DNA from: Amycolatopsis balhimycina FH 1894 | GTDB lineage: Bacteria; Actinomycetota; Actinomycetes; Mycobacteriales; Pseudonocardiaceae | Assembly (NCBI RefSeq): GCF_000384295.1 | Contig: NZ_KB913037.1 | Location: forward strand, 7,193,533 to 7,257,532 | Direction: 5' to 3' | DNA: 64,000 bases | Notes under the pieces: model-generated | Databases searched by the model: none | What the model was told of the DNA's origin: nothing | What the model saw: the letters and a program-made list of their open reading frames with translations, nothing else | Program-made: the position numbers and the translations under genes | Shown here: positions 34,765-44,667 of the stretch, one piece after another | Layout: each line of letters begins with the position of its first letter | How positions within the stretch are numbered: the stretch's first letter is position 1

Positions 34765-35265
34765 ATGACCGTCATTCACGGCGATCGGGTGCGACTGCGT
34801 CCGATCGGCGCAGCGGATCGCGTCCGTGCGCACGAAATCCTGGCCACCCCGGGGGTCGCCCGCTGGTGGGGTTCGCCGGACACGGAAACCGAAGGCGTGT
34901 ATGCCGTCGAGGACGGCTTCTGCTGCTACGTCATCGAACACGACGGCGTGGTCGTGGGGCTGATCCAGAGTTGCGAGGAGCTGGACCCGCAGTACCGCCA
35001 CGCGGGGATCGACATCGCGGTGCACCCGGATTTCCACGGCCGCGGCGTCGGCACGGACGCGATCCGGGCGCTGGCCCGGCACCTGTTCGAGCAGGGCCAT
35101 CACCGCCTGACGATCGACCCGGCGGCGGCCAACGAGACCGCGATCCGGGTGTACACGAAGGTGGGATTCCGGCCGGTCGGCGTGCTTCGCGACTACGAGC
35201 GAGGAGCGGACGGCACCTGGCACGACGGGCTGCTGATGGACCTGCTGGCCGGGGAGTTGAAGTGA
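34765..35265 (+). CDS. GNAT acetyltransferase, aminoglycoside 6'-N-acetyltransferase-like
   Basis: Acetyl-CoA-dependent N-acetyltransferase (166 aa). The acetyl-CoA pyrophosphate loop is in HPDFHGRGVGTDAIRAL, and the C-terminal half DPAAANETAIRVYTKVGFRPVGV follows the AAC(6') pattern. It ends HDGLLMDLLAGELK. Such proteins are common on actinomycete chromosomes; only some confer measurable aminoglycoside resistance. GAGAGAGG precedes the ATG. It is a single gene, convergent with the coiled-coil gene. The acceptor substrate is not proven. Confidence 0.88.
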   Translation: MTVIHGDRVRLRPIGAADRVRAHEILATPGVARWWGSPDTETEGVYAVEDGFCCYVIEHDGVVVGLIQSCEELDPQYRHAGIDIAVHPDFHGRGVGTDAIRALARHLFEQGHHRLTIDPAAANETAIRVYTKVGFRPVGVLRDYERGADGTWHDGLLMDLLAGELK

Positions 35266-35267
35266 GG

Positions 35268-35609
35268 TCAGTCCTTTTCGACGACCTGCTGAAGCAACCG
35301 GCTGATCTGCTCCATGCCGATGTTCACCTTGGTGAACCCGCTTTGCATCTCTGCCCTGAGGCTGCCGACCTCGGTCTTGAGGCCGGCGACATCGGTCTTG
35401 AGGGTCGCGATGTCCCGGTGGTCTTCGACCTGGGTCTCGCGCAGGGCGCCCGTCGTCCTGATCAGGGCGTTCAAGAGCTGCTTGAACTCGGAGACGTCCC
35501 GGTCCGCCGCGCCGGCGAGTACGCGAGCCGCGGTGGCGTCCTGCCGGGACTGACGCACCTGTTCCTCCAACGCGGTCACGCGGGCTTCGAGATCTTCGAG
35601 GCTTGCCAT
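35268..35609 (-). CDS. Small coiled-coil protein
   Basis: 113 aa, unrecognised. Nearly the whole chain is heptad-like, with a leading LEDLEARVTALEEQVRQS and a repeated segment LKTDVAGLKTEVGSLRAEM, so it probably forms a homo-oligomeric coiled coil. No membrane segment or enzyme motif is present. It lies between the acetyltransferase and the IclR regulator without overlap. A structural or adaptor role is possible but unsupported. Confidence 0.7.
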   Translation of the reverse strand: MASLEDLEARVTALEEQVRQSRQDATAARVLAGAADRDVSEFKQLLNALIRTTGALRETQVEDHRDIATLKTDVAGLKTEVGSLRAEMQSGFTKVNIGMEQISRLLQQVVEKD

Positions 35610-35684
35610 GCCGCGTACTCTACCGGCGACCGCCAAGCCGACAGCACCAGTGGGTCACCTTAAGTAGTGGGATATCACTCCGAG

Positions 35685-36461
35685 TCACACTGATAACGCC
35701 GCCCGGGAGAGGCTCGTCCCCAGAGCGTCCGCCACCCGCCGCACCGCCGGGGCGATGTGCGCCACCGCCTCGGCGGTCAGCCGCCCCGACGGCCCGGACA
35801 CCGACACCGCGGCCGGCACCGGCGCCCCCGGCACCGCCACCGCGACGCACCGGACCCCCAGCTCCTGCTCCGCTTCATCCAGGGCATACCCCTGCGAAGC
35901 GATTCGCGAGAGTTCCACGGCCAGCGCGTCCGGGTCGGTGAACGTGTGCTCGGTGTACGCGGGCATCCCCGTGCGGCCGAGCAGCTCGCGCACCTCGGCG
36001 GCGGGCAGGTGCGCCAGCATCGCCTTGCCCACCCCGGTGCCGTGCGGCAGCAGGCGCCGTCCGACCTCGGTGAACATGCGCATCGAGTGCTTCGAAGGCA
36101 CCTGGGCCACGTACACGACTTCGTCGCGCTCCAAGACCGCCAGGTTGGCCGTCTCGCCGACCTCCTCGACCAGCTCCGCCAGCAACGGCCGCGCCCACGC
36201 GCCGAACTGCATGCTGGCGTTCTCGCCCAGCCTGATCAGGCGCGCTCCCAGCGCGTAGCGGCGGTTGGTGTTCTGGCGGACGTACCCGAGGTCGACCAGG
36301 GTGCGGATGAGCCGGTGGATGGTCGGCATCGGCAGCCCGGACAGCGTCGCCAGCTCGGACAGGCTGGCTTCGCCGCCGGTGTCCGCGAGGTGTTCCAGCA
36401 GCTCGAAGGCACGCTGCAGGGATTGGACGCCGCCGTCGCGACCGTTCTTCTCCGCCGGCAC
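35685..36461 (-). CDS. IclR family regulator (AllR-like)
   Basis: 258 aa repressor with an N-terminal winged HTH (ASLSELATLSGLPMPTIHRLIRTL, about residues 31-54) and an IclR effector domain ending in the small-molecule pocket (LGVRCVAVAVPGAPVPAAVSVSGP). GTG start with AGGAGG six bases upstream. It is divergent from malate synthase. In Streptomyces coelicolor the IclR-type AllR controls malate synthase and allantoin genes, and allantoin genes lie 17 kb away here, so an AllR-like role sensing allantoin or glyoxylate is likely; the effector is inference. Confidence 0.92.
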   Translation of the reverse strand: MPAEKNGRDGGVQSLQRAFELLEHLADTGGEASLSELATLSGLPMPTIHRLIRTLVDLGYVRQNTNRRYALGARLIRLGENASMQFGAWARPLLAELVEEVGETANLAVLERDEVVYVAQVPSKHSMRMFTEVGRRLLPHGTGVGKAMLAHLPAAEVRELLGRTGMPAYTEHTFTDPDALAVELSRIASQGYALDEAEQELGVRCVAVAVPGAPVPAAVSVSGPSGRLTAEAVAHIAPAVRRVADALGTSLSRAALSV

Positions 36462-36483
36462 GGTGGCCCTCCTTACGTCGGCG

Positions 36484-36512
36484 TTGAGCTTCCGCTATGC
36501 AGAAACTATAGT
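36484..36512 (+). promoter_or_regulatory. aceB promoter with an IclR-type operator in its spacer
   Basis: TTGAGC (36484-36489) and TATAGT (36507-36512) are separated by exactly 17 bp, a good vegetative sigma promoter. The spacer contains TTCCGCTATGCAGAA (36490-36504), a 15-bp near-palindrome of the IclR/AllR operator form. Bound IclR protein would block RNA polymerase directly. Confidence 0.65.
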
Positions 36513-36573
36513 CCGGCTGGTAGAAAACCGTAGGGCCGTTATCCAAAGATCCGAACCCTCGAGGTGTTTCCCC

Positions 36574-38150
<1,577 letters not shown>

Positions 38151-38151
<1 letters not shown>

Positions 38152-39338
38152 TGCGGCTTCCCGAGGACGTCTACGACGCCGCCGACGCGCGCCTGGCCGA
38201 GGCCGACGCGCGCGTCGCGGCGTCGTACCCCGGGGAACGCCCGGGACGGCAGCCGGTGCACACGGTGTACGTCCCGGCGTCGCGGTACAAGACGCGCCTG
38301 GTCGCCGACTGGGGCAAGCAGGCGATGCGGGTCTTCATCGAGCACGGCGATCTGCTCGGCGCCGACGCGGACGTCTACGAACGCGTGCGGGCCAAGCTGC
38401 TCACCGAGCCGATCGAGGACCTGCGGATCGACTTCGAGGACGGCTACGGCCGGGTGCCGGACGACGTCGAGGACGCCGCCGCCCTGGCCGCCGGGCAGAC
38501 CCTGGCGACGACCGGCGGGACGCCGTTCTGCGGCATCCGCTTCAAGAGCTTCGAAGCGGCGACGCGCCGGCGGGGGATCCGCACGCTGGACCTGTTCCTC
38601 ACCGGGTTGCTGGAGAACGGGCCGCTGCCGCCCGGGTTCGTCGTCACGCTGCCCAAGGTGACGGCGGTCGAGCAGGTCTCGGTGGCCGCGGAAGTCCTGG
38701 CGCGCTTGGAATCCGCGTATGGCCTGCCCGGAAACACGCTGCGCTTCGAGGTCCAGATCGAGACGGCTCAGTCCATTGTGGACGTCGATGGGACGCTCTC
38801 GGTGGCGCGGATCGTGCAGGCCGCCGCGGGCCGGTGTTCGGGACTGCACTACGGAACCTACGACTACAGCGCGGGCCTCGGCATCGCGGCGGCGTACCAG
38901 AGCATGGAGCACCCGGCAGCCGACCTGGCCAAGGGACTGATGCAGGTCGCGGCGGCGGGCACGGGCGTCCGGCTCTCGGACGGCTCGACCAACCGCCTCC
39001 CGATCGGCGACGCGCTGCCCTCGGCGTGGGCGGAACACCTGCGCCTGGTGCGCCGCTCCCTGGAGCGCGGCTTCTACCAGGGCTGGGACCTCCACCCGCA
39101 CCAGCTGCCGACCCGCTTCGCGGCGACCTACACGTTCTACCGCTCAGGGTTCCCGGAAGCGGTGGACCGGTTGCGCGCGTACGCGGAGAAGACGTCCGGA
39201 GGCGTGCTGGACGAACCGGCGACGGCGCAGGCGCTGGCGGTGTACCTGCTGCGTGGTCTCGACTGCGGGGCGCTGGACGAGAGTGAGCTGGCGTTCGGCC
39301 GTCCGGAGCTGGAGAAGTACGCGCTCCGGCTCGCGTGA
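38151..39338 (+). CDS. DUF6986 / HpcH-HpaI aldolase-like protein
   Basis: 395 aa TIM-barrel-like protein related to HpcH/HpaI aldolases and citrate-lyase-beta enzymes. Putative metal-ligand motifs are LRIDFEDGYG (near residue 89) and FEVQIETAQSIVD (near 200); FKSFEAATRRR and GWDLHPHQLPTRF are other conserved stretches. The GTG start overlaps the aceB stop by one base, so it is translationally coupled to malate synthase. Its reaction is not established; context suggests a C-C lyase or ligase acting on glyoxylate- or malate-type compounds. Not long enough or similar enough to be a second malate synthase. Confidence 0.82.
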
Positions 39339-39341
39339 GGG

Positions 39342-40496
39342 TCACTCACCGAGGCGGGCGCGGTCGGCGGCCTCGCGGCCCGCGCCCCAGCCTTCGTGGC
39401 TGCGCACGGTCACCGATTTGCTCACCACTTCGGGGAACAGCTCGGTGAACGTCGCTGCCACCTGCTTCTCGTGCGAAGCCAGCACCGGCAGCAATTCCGG
39501 CTCTTGGGCGATCGTCGCTTCCGCCGCCTTCTCGAGCCGCTCGCCGATCCGGGCGGCGTAGGAGACGAGGAAGGACTTCCGGAAATCCCGGGATCGGCCG
39601 GCCGGGTCGGTGATCATCGCCCGCGTCGCCTGGACGAGCAGCGACGTCGTCAGCAGCGCGACCGAGTCCAGGTCGTCCTCGTCGCCGATGACGGTGACGA
39701 ATTCCCAGCGCGGGTCGAAGACCGCGCGGCAGCGGTTGGCCGTCGCGACCACGTGGACCAGCAGCGACTTGGCGTCGGTGTACGGCGTGTCGAGCCAGAT
39801 CCGGCGGGCCGCGGGCCGGTCGGGCGCGGCCTCGCCGGCCTCGACCAGCACGCGGTCGAGTGCGTGGCGGGTCATCAGCTCCTGCGCCTTCGCCGAAAGG
39901 GCCTCGGCCTCCTCCGGGAACGAGCTCGACTCGGCCTTGGCGAGCAGCGCACGGACCCGGCTCAGCTTCTTTTCGTCGACGTGGTGCCGCACCGGACGCT
40001 CCAGCGGGGTCCCCGGAGCGGGCAGAACGACGGTCACCGGCGGCAGTGTCTTCAGCAGGCCGAAGGCTTCGATGACCGCCGCGACGGCTTCGGACGGCGT
40101 CAGGATGTGCTTCGCCGCCCACTGCGGCAGGTGCGGCTCGGTCTCCGTCCACCAGCGGACGGCGCCCGCAGCTTCGAGCTGCTCTTGCCAGTCCGGGTGC
40201 ACGGCGGTGAACTGCCCGGCGTAGGCGGCGAGCGTGTCGAGCAGGTAGGAGCCGGCGAACTCGTCGAGGCGGCGTCGCGCGGCTTGATGGAGATCTTCGG
40301 GCAGCCAGCCACCCCGGCACGCCCGGCCGATCAGCTGCCGGCCGGTCCGGTCCGCGGCTTCGGCGAGTTCGGCCGGCAGCGTGAAACCGGGCGCCAGCCG
40401 GTCGGCGTCGCCCGGGGTGGCGGCGAGCAGCGCGTCGCCGAATCCTTCGACCGTCGTCGGCGGCGGGCCGACGCGAACCTGCTTGCGCTTGCCCAC
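39342..40496 (-). CDS. DUF2786 domain protein
   Basis: 384 aa cytosolic protein. A DUF2786 segment is clear near residues 178-212 (KLSRVRALLAKAESSSFPEE then AEALSAKAQELMTRHALD). The flanking regions are unrecognised, with a basic N-terminus (MGKRKQVRVG). No function is assigned to the domain. It is convergent with the aceB operon, 3 bp apart, and divergent from the dctA-like gene. Confidence 0.8.
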   Translation of the reverse strand: MGKRKQVRVGPPPTTVEGFGDALLAATPGDADRLAPGFTLPAELAEAADRTGRQLIGRACRGGWLPEDLHQAARRRLDEFAGSYLLDTLAAYAGQFTAVHPDWQEQLEAAGAVRWWTETEPHLPQWAAKHILTPSEAVAAVIEAFGLLKTLPPVTVVLPAPGTPLERPVRHHVDEKKLSRVRALLAKAESSSFPEEAEALSAKAQELMTRHALDRVLVEAGEAAPDRPAARRIWLDTPYTDAKSLLVHVVATANRCRAVFDPRWEFVTVIGDEDDLDSVALLTTSLLVQATRAMITDPAGRSRDFRKSFLVSYAARIGERLEKAAEATIAQEPELLPVLASHEKQVAATFTELFPEVVSKSVTVRSHEGWGAGREAADRARLGE

Positions 40497-40588
40497 GGCA
40501 CCAGTCTGCCGCAGTGACCTTTCCCGGCGTCGGGTACGTCACTGCGAGCGTTAACACCGCTGGAACATCCGATGCCTAGGGTCCCGCC

Positions 40589-41869
40589 ATGGCGGAGAAC
40601 AAGAAGCGCTGGTGGACGTCCCTGTTCGTGCAGCTGCTGGTGGCGGTCGTGGCCGGGGTGCTCGTCGGGCACTTCTGGCCGTCCTTGGGTGCGCAGCTCA
40701 AACCGGTCGGCGACGGGTTCATCCGGCTGATCAAGATGATCATCGCGCCGCTGATCTTCTGTGTCGTGGTGACCGGGATCGCGGCCGTCGGCGACATCAA
40801 AGCGGTCGGACGAATCGGGCTCAAGGCGATCATCTACTTCGAGGTCGTCACGACGTTCGCGTTGCTGTTCGGCCTGGTCGTGGCGAACGTCTTCCGCCCC
40901 GGCGCCGGGCTGGACATCAACCCGGCGACCCTCGACCCGAAGGCCGTGGCGGGCCAGACGAAGGGCGGGCAGCTGCCGTCGGCCGGCGACTTCCTGCTGC
41001 ACACCATCCCGGACAGCGTCGTGAACGCGTTCGCGCAGAACCAGCTGCTGCAGGTGCTCGTGTTCGCGGTGTTCTTCGGCGTGGCGCTGGCCGCGATCGG
41101 GCGGGAGCGGGCACCGCTGGTGCTGGACTTCGTCGACCAGGTGCAGAAGGTCATCTTCAAGGTGATGGGCTGGATCATGCGGGTCGCGCCGCTGGGCGCG
41201 TTCGGCGCGATGGCCTTCATCATCGGCCAGTACGGGCTGTCCACTTTGGGCACCTACGCGAAGCTGATCGCCGCCTGCTACGGCGCGGCCGTGCTCTTCA
41301 CGCTGGTCCTCGCCGCGATTTCCCGGTTCTACGCCGGGGTTTCGGTCTGGAAGTTCCTCCGCTACGCCCGGGAGGAGTTCCTGCTGGCGCTCGGCACGGC
41401 GTCGACCGAGTCGGTGATGCCGCGGATCATGGGCAAGCTGACCGAGGCGGGCTGCTCGCGCGCGGCGACCGGGCTGGTCATCCCGACCGGGTACTCGTTC
41501 AACCTCGACGGCGCGACGATCTACCTCTCGATCAGCACCGTGTTCCTGGCACAGGCGTTCGGCGTGGAGATGTCACTCGGCCAGCAGCTGCTGGCGGTGC
41601 TGATCCTGATGCTGACGTCGAAGGGCATGGCGGGCGTCCCGGGCTCGAGCTTCCTCGCGCTGTCGGCGACGGCCGCCGCGATCGGCGCGTTCCCGGTGGC
41701 GGGCGTGGCCCTGCTGCTGGGCGCGGACCGCCTGATGGACTCGATGCGCGTGTTCGTCAACCTGCTCGGCAACTGCGTCGCGACGTTCGTGGTGGCGAAG
41801 TCCGAAGGCCAGCTGGACCGCGACAAGATGCGCGAGACCCTGGAGGGAGCCGTGCCGGTCGCGGCCTGA
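40589..41869 (+). CDS. dctA: C4-dicarboxylate/cation symporter (DctA family)
   Basis: Inner-membrane symporter (426 aa) of the DAACS family, predicted to import succinate, fumarate or malate. The hairpin-1 serine motif region ALGTASTESVMPRIM and the substrate-site motif PTGYSFNLDGATIYL match DctA closely. The ATG is set 92 bp from the divergent DUF2786 gene. It is convergent with pucR. DctA and GltP share these motifs, so dicarboxylate specificity is likely rather than certain. Confidence 0.92.
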   Translation: MAENKKRWWTSLFVQLLVAVVAGVLVGHFWPSLGAQLKPVGDGFIRLIKMIIAPLIFCVVVTGIAAVGDIKAVGRIGLKAIIYFEVVTTFALLFGLVVANVFRPGAGLDINPATLDPKAVAGQTKGGQLPSAGDFLLHTIPDSVVNAFAQNQLLQVLVFAVFFGVALAAIGRERAPLVLDFVDQVQKVIFKVMGWIMRVAPLGAFGAMAFIIGQYGLSTLGTYAKLIAACYGAAVLFTLVLAAISRFYAGVSVWKFLRYAREEFLLALGTASTESVMPRIMGKLTEAGCSRAATGLVIPTGYSFNLDGATIYLSISTVFLAQAFGVEMSLGQQLLAVLILMLTSKGMAGVPGSSFLALSATAAAIGAFPVAGVALLLGADRLMDSMRVFVNLLGNCVATFVVAKSEGQLDRDKMRETLEGAVPVAA

Positions 41870-41882
41870 CCCCGGCCCTCGT

Positions 41883-43223
41883 TCAGCCGCCCGGCTGGTC
41901 GCCGGCGCGCAAGGCGAGGTAGACGTCGAGCTGGTCGGTGAACTCGGTCAGGTCCGCGCCCAGCAGCTCGCCCGCCCGGCCGATGCGGTAGCGCAGCGTG
42001 TTGACGTGGACGTGCAGGGCCTTCGCCGCCCGCGTCGGCGAGCCCGAGCACTCGAGGAACACCCGGACCGTGCGCACCAGGTCCGTGTGCTGCTCGGCGT
42101 CGTAGGCGAGCAGCGGCCCGAGCACCCGGCGGCGCAGCGCCGCGCGCAGCCCGTCCGGGGCGCCGGCCAGCAGCAGCCGGTGCGCGGCCACGTCGCCGGC
42201 CTCGACGACCGCGACGCGGCCCGCGCGCCGGGCCGCCGCTTCCAGTGCGTACCGCGCGATCTCCCGGCCCTCGGCCCGCGGTGCGGGATCGCTGACGCCG
42301 CAAAGGATCCGGTTCGCCCGCAGCAACGGTTCCGCGGTGGACAGTTCGCCGGTCGCCGAGTCCGGCCATCGCCCGGTCGCCGCATACGACGTGTCCCCGG
42401 TGGACTCGATCAGGGTTCCTCCGGGGAGCAGCTCCCGCAGGACGTCCCGGCTCTCGTCGCTGCCTTCGGTCCGCAACGCGACAACGCGCACTTCGCCGGG
42501 CAGCTCGGCTTCAGGCTGCGTGGCACGCGCTCGCGTGACCCCCACGAGCCCGGCGAGCTCCTCGGCCAGTTCGGCCTGCGCGGTGCTCAGCGGCCCGCCG
42601 AGGGCGATCAGCCACGGCACGGCGTGCCGCCCTTCGACCGGGACCACGGTCAGGGGCCCGGGTTCCCGGCCCGCGTGGCGCCGGACGACCTCGACGGCGG
42701 GCATCGGCAGCGGTGTCGTGCCCGCGACCACCCGGCCGAACGCCGACAGCACCCAGCACGGCAGCCCGAGCTCCGCCGAAGCACGCTCCAGCAGCGTCTC
42801 GACGGGTGCCTCCGCGGCGGCCAGCAAACGTTTGCGCGCGCTGTCGGACGCGGCCGCCAGCGCCAGCACCACCTGCTCGGTGATCACCGAGAACGACAGG
42901 TCGGCGGGCACTTCCAGCAGCGGGATGCGGTGCCGCGCGCAGGCGGAGACCACGTCGTCCGGGATGCCGCCCGAGTCGGCGCCGGACGCGGCCAGCGCCG
43001 CCGCGCCCGACCGGGCCAGCGCGGCCACGAACGGCTCGGCGTCACCCGGTTCGCGCCACCAGAGCAGGCCGGAAAGCACCAGCTCACCGGCCGAAAGGTA
43101 GCGTCCGGGGTCGGGCAGCTCCGTGACGTAGATGCGGGTCACCGTCCGGTCGAGCAGCTCGGCCCCGGCCCGCGGGCGCAGCCGCAGCCCCGGCAGGCCC
43201 AGGAGAGTTTTCACGGTCGTCAT
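41883..43223 (-). CDS. pucR: PucR family purine-catabolism regulator
   Basis: Transcriptional regulator of 446 aa with an N-terminal PucR ligand domain (starts TTVKTLLGLPGL), a middle GGDEF-like connector and a C-terminal HTH_30 (VHVNTLRYRIGRAGELLGADL). It is divergent from xanthine dehydrogenase genes, matching the role of Bacillus PucR as the purine-degradation regulator. ATG at 43223 begins the domain; no good ribosome site precedes it, and a GTG at 43244 is an alternative. A hairpin lies just upstream at 43243-43272. Confidence 0.92.
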   Translation of the reverse strand: MTTVKTLLGLPGLRLRPRAGAELLDRTVTRIYVTELPDPGRYLSAGELVLSGLLWWREPGDAEPFVAALARSGAAALAASGADSGGIPDDVVSACARHRIPLLEVPADLSFSVITEQVVLALAAASDSARKRLLAAAEAPVETLLERASAELGLPCWVLSAFGRVVAGTTPLPMPAVEVVRRHAGREPGPLTVVPVEGRHAVPWLIALGGPLSTAQAELAEELAGLVGVTRARATQPEAELPGEVRVVALRTEGSDESRDVLRELLPGGTLIESTGDTSYAATGRWPDSATGELSTAEPLLRANRILCGVSDPAPRAEGREIARYALEAAARRAGRVAVVEAGDVAAHRLLLAGAPDGLRAALRRRVLGPLLAYDAEQHTDLVRTVRVFLECSGSPTRAAKALHVHVNTLRYRIGRAGELLGADLTEFTDQLDVYLALRAGDQPGG

Positions 43224-43242
43224 CAGGCTTGTAGGAAAGCAC

Positions 43243-43272
43243 AAACGCCCCCGGTTCCGCTCCGGGGCGTTT
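43243..43272. promoter_or_regulatory. Hairpin in the pucR/xdh intergenic region
   Basis: Left arm AAACGCCCCCGG, right arm CCGGGGCGTTT: an 11-bp stem with one bulged C and a short loop. On the pucR strand it ends in TTT about 20 bases before the start codon, resembling an attenuator or terminator in the leader. Its role is unproven. Confidence 0.45.
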
Positions 43273-43345
43273 CATGCGTGGCGCCGTTGCCGCGCGGCCG
43301 TGATCCGGCGTCTACTGGTCTATCGCCCTCACGAAGGAGCAACCA

Positions 43346-44209
43346 GTGGAGTTCCTGCGCCCCGCGACGCTCGCCGAGGCCCTGGCCCTCAAGGCCGAGC
43401 GGCCGGACGCGGTGCCGATCGCCGGCGGCACCGACGTCATGGTCGAGCTCAATTTCGACCACCGGCGCCCCGAGGCGCTGCTCGACCTCACCCGGGTGGG
43501 CGAGCTGGCGGAGTGGTCCACATCGGACGGCACGGTCCGGCTCGGCGCGGGCGTCCCGTACACCCGGGTCATCGCTGAACTGGGTGAATCTCTCCCGGCC
43601 CTGGCCATGGCGTCCCGCACGGTCGGGTCGCCGCAGATCCGCAACCGCGGCACGGTCGGCGGCAACCTCGGCGCCGCCTCGCCCGCCGGCGACACCCATC
43701 CGGTGCTGCTCGTCCTGGACGCGCGGATCGAGGCCGCCTCCGTGCGGGGGACCCGGCTCCTCCGCGCGGAGGATTTCTACGTCGGCGTGAAACGCCACGC
43801 GCTCGCCCCGGACGAGCTGATCACCGCCGTCCACCTGCCCGCGGACGCCGGCCCGCAGCAGTTCGCCAAGGTCGGGACGCGCAACGCGATGGTCATCGCG
43901 GTCTGCTCCTTCGCCCTGTCCCTCCGCGACGGCGAGGTGGGCGCGGCGATCGGGTCCGCCGCCCCGACCCCGCGCCGGGCACCGGCGGCTGAGCAGTTCC
44001 TGGCGGCCGAGCTGCCGTGGACGTCGTCCGAGCCGCTGCCGGACTCGCTGAAACGCCGCTTCGGCGACCTGGTGGGCGAAGCCGCGTCGCCGATCGACGA
44101 CGTCCGGGGCAGTGCCGCGTATCGGAAGCACGCCCTGGGGGTACTCGCGCGGCGGACCTTGACCTGGGCCTGGGACGAACACCGGACGGGGGAGCGCGCA
44201 TGCGCCTGA
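43346..44209 (+). CDS. Xanthine dehydrogenase FAD-binding subunit
   Basis: FAD subunit (287 aa) of the heterotrimeric molybdenum hydroxylase that oxidises hypoxanthine and xanthine to urate. The FAD motifs are AGGTDVMVEL (residues 25-34) and TVGSPQIRNRGTVGGNLGAASPAGDT. AAGGAG precedes the GTG start. The last 10 bases overlap the iron-sulfur subunit gene. First gene of the four-gene plus-strand transcript divergent from pucR. Confidence 0.95.
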   Translation: MEFLRPATLAEALALKAERPDAVPIAGGTDVMVELNFDHRRPEALLDLTRVGELAEWSTSDGTVRLGAGVPYTRVIAELGESLPALAMASRTVGSPQIRNRGTVGGNLGAASPAGDTHPVLLVLDARIEAASVRGTRLLRAEDFYVGVKRHALAPDELITAVHLPADAGPQQFAKVGTRNAMVIAVCSFALSLRDGEVGAAIGSAAPTPRRAPAAEQFLAAELPWTSSEPLPDSLKRRFGDLVGEAASPIDDVRGSAAYRKHALGVLARRTLTWAWDEHRTGERACA

Positions 44210-44667
44210 ATGTCGTGATCAACGGCGAAAACCGGCAGGCGGACGACGTCTGGGAAGGCGAAAGCCTGCTCTACGTGCTGCGTGAGCGGCTGGGCCTGCC
44301 GGGCTCGAAGAACGCCTGTGAGCAGGGTGAATGCGGGTCCTGCACGGTCTACCTCGACGACGTCCCGGTGTGCGCCTGCCTGGTCGCGGCCGGGCAGGCC
44401 GAGGGCCGTGCGGTGCGCACGGTCGAGGGGCTGGCCGACGGCGACACCCTCGACCCGGTCCAGCAGTCCTTTGTGGACGCGGGTGCGGTGCAGTGCGGCT
44501 TCTGCACGCCGGGTCTGGTCGTCGCCGCGCACGACCTGCTGAACCGCGTCCCCGATCCGAGTGACGAGGAGATCCGCGAGGCACTGGCCGGCAACCTCTG
44601 CCGGTGCACCGGCTACGAGAAGATCCTCGACGCGGTGCGCGCGGCCGCGAAGGATGGTGTCGCATGA
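44200..44667 (+). CDS. Xanthine dehydrogenase 2Fe-2S subunit
   Basis: Electron-transfer subunit (155 aa). The plant-type ferredoxin cluster uses CEQGECGSC and a later Cys (VCACLV); the second cluster uses QCGFCTPG and LCRCTGY, the full set of eight ligands. It passes electrons from the molybdenum subunit to FAD. The ATG lies inside the end of the FAD-subunit gene, and the stop overlaps the following deaminase gene (ATGA). Length normal. Confidence 0.96.
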   Translation: MRLNVVINGENRQADDVWEGESLLYVLRERLGLPGSKNACEQGECGSCTVYLDDVPVCACLVAAGQAEGRAVRTVEGLADGDTLDPVQQSFVDAGAVQCGFCTPGLVVAAHDLLNRVPDPSDEEIREALAGNLCRCTGYEKILDAVRAAAKDGVA

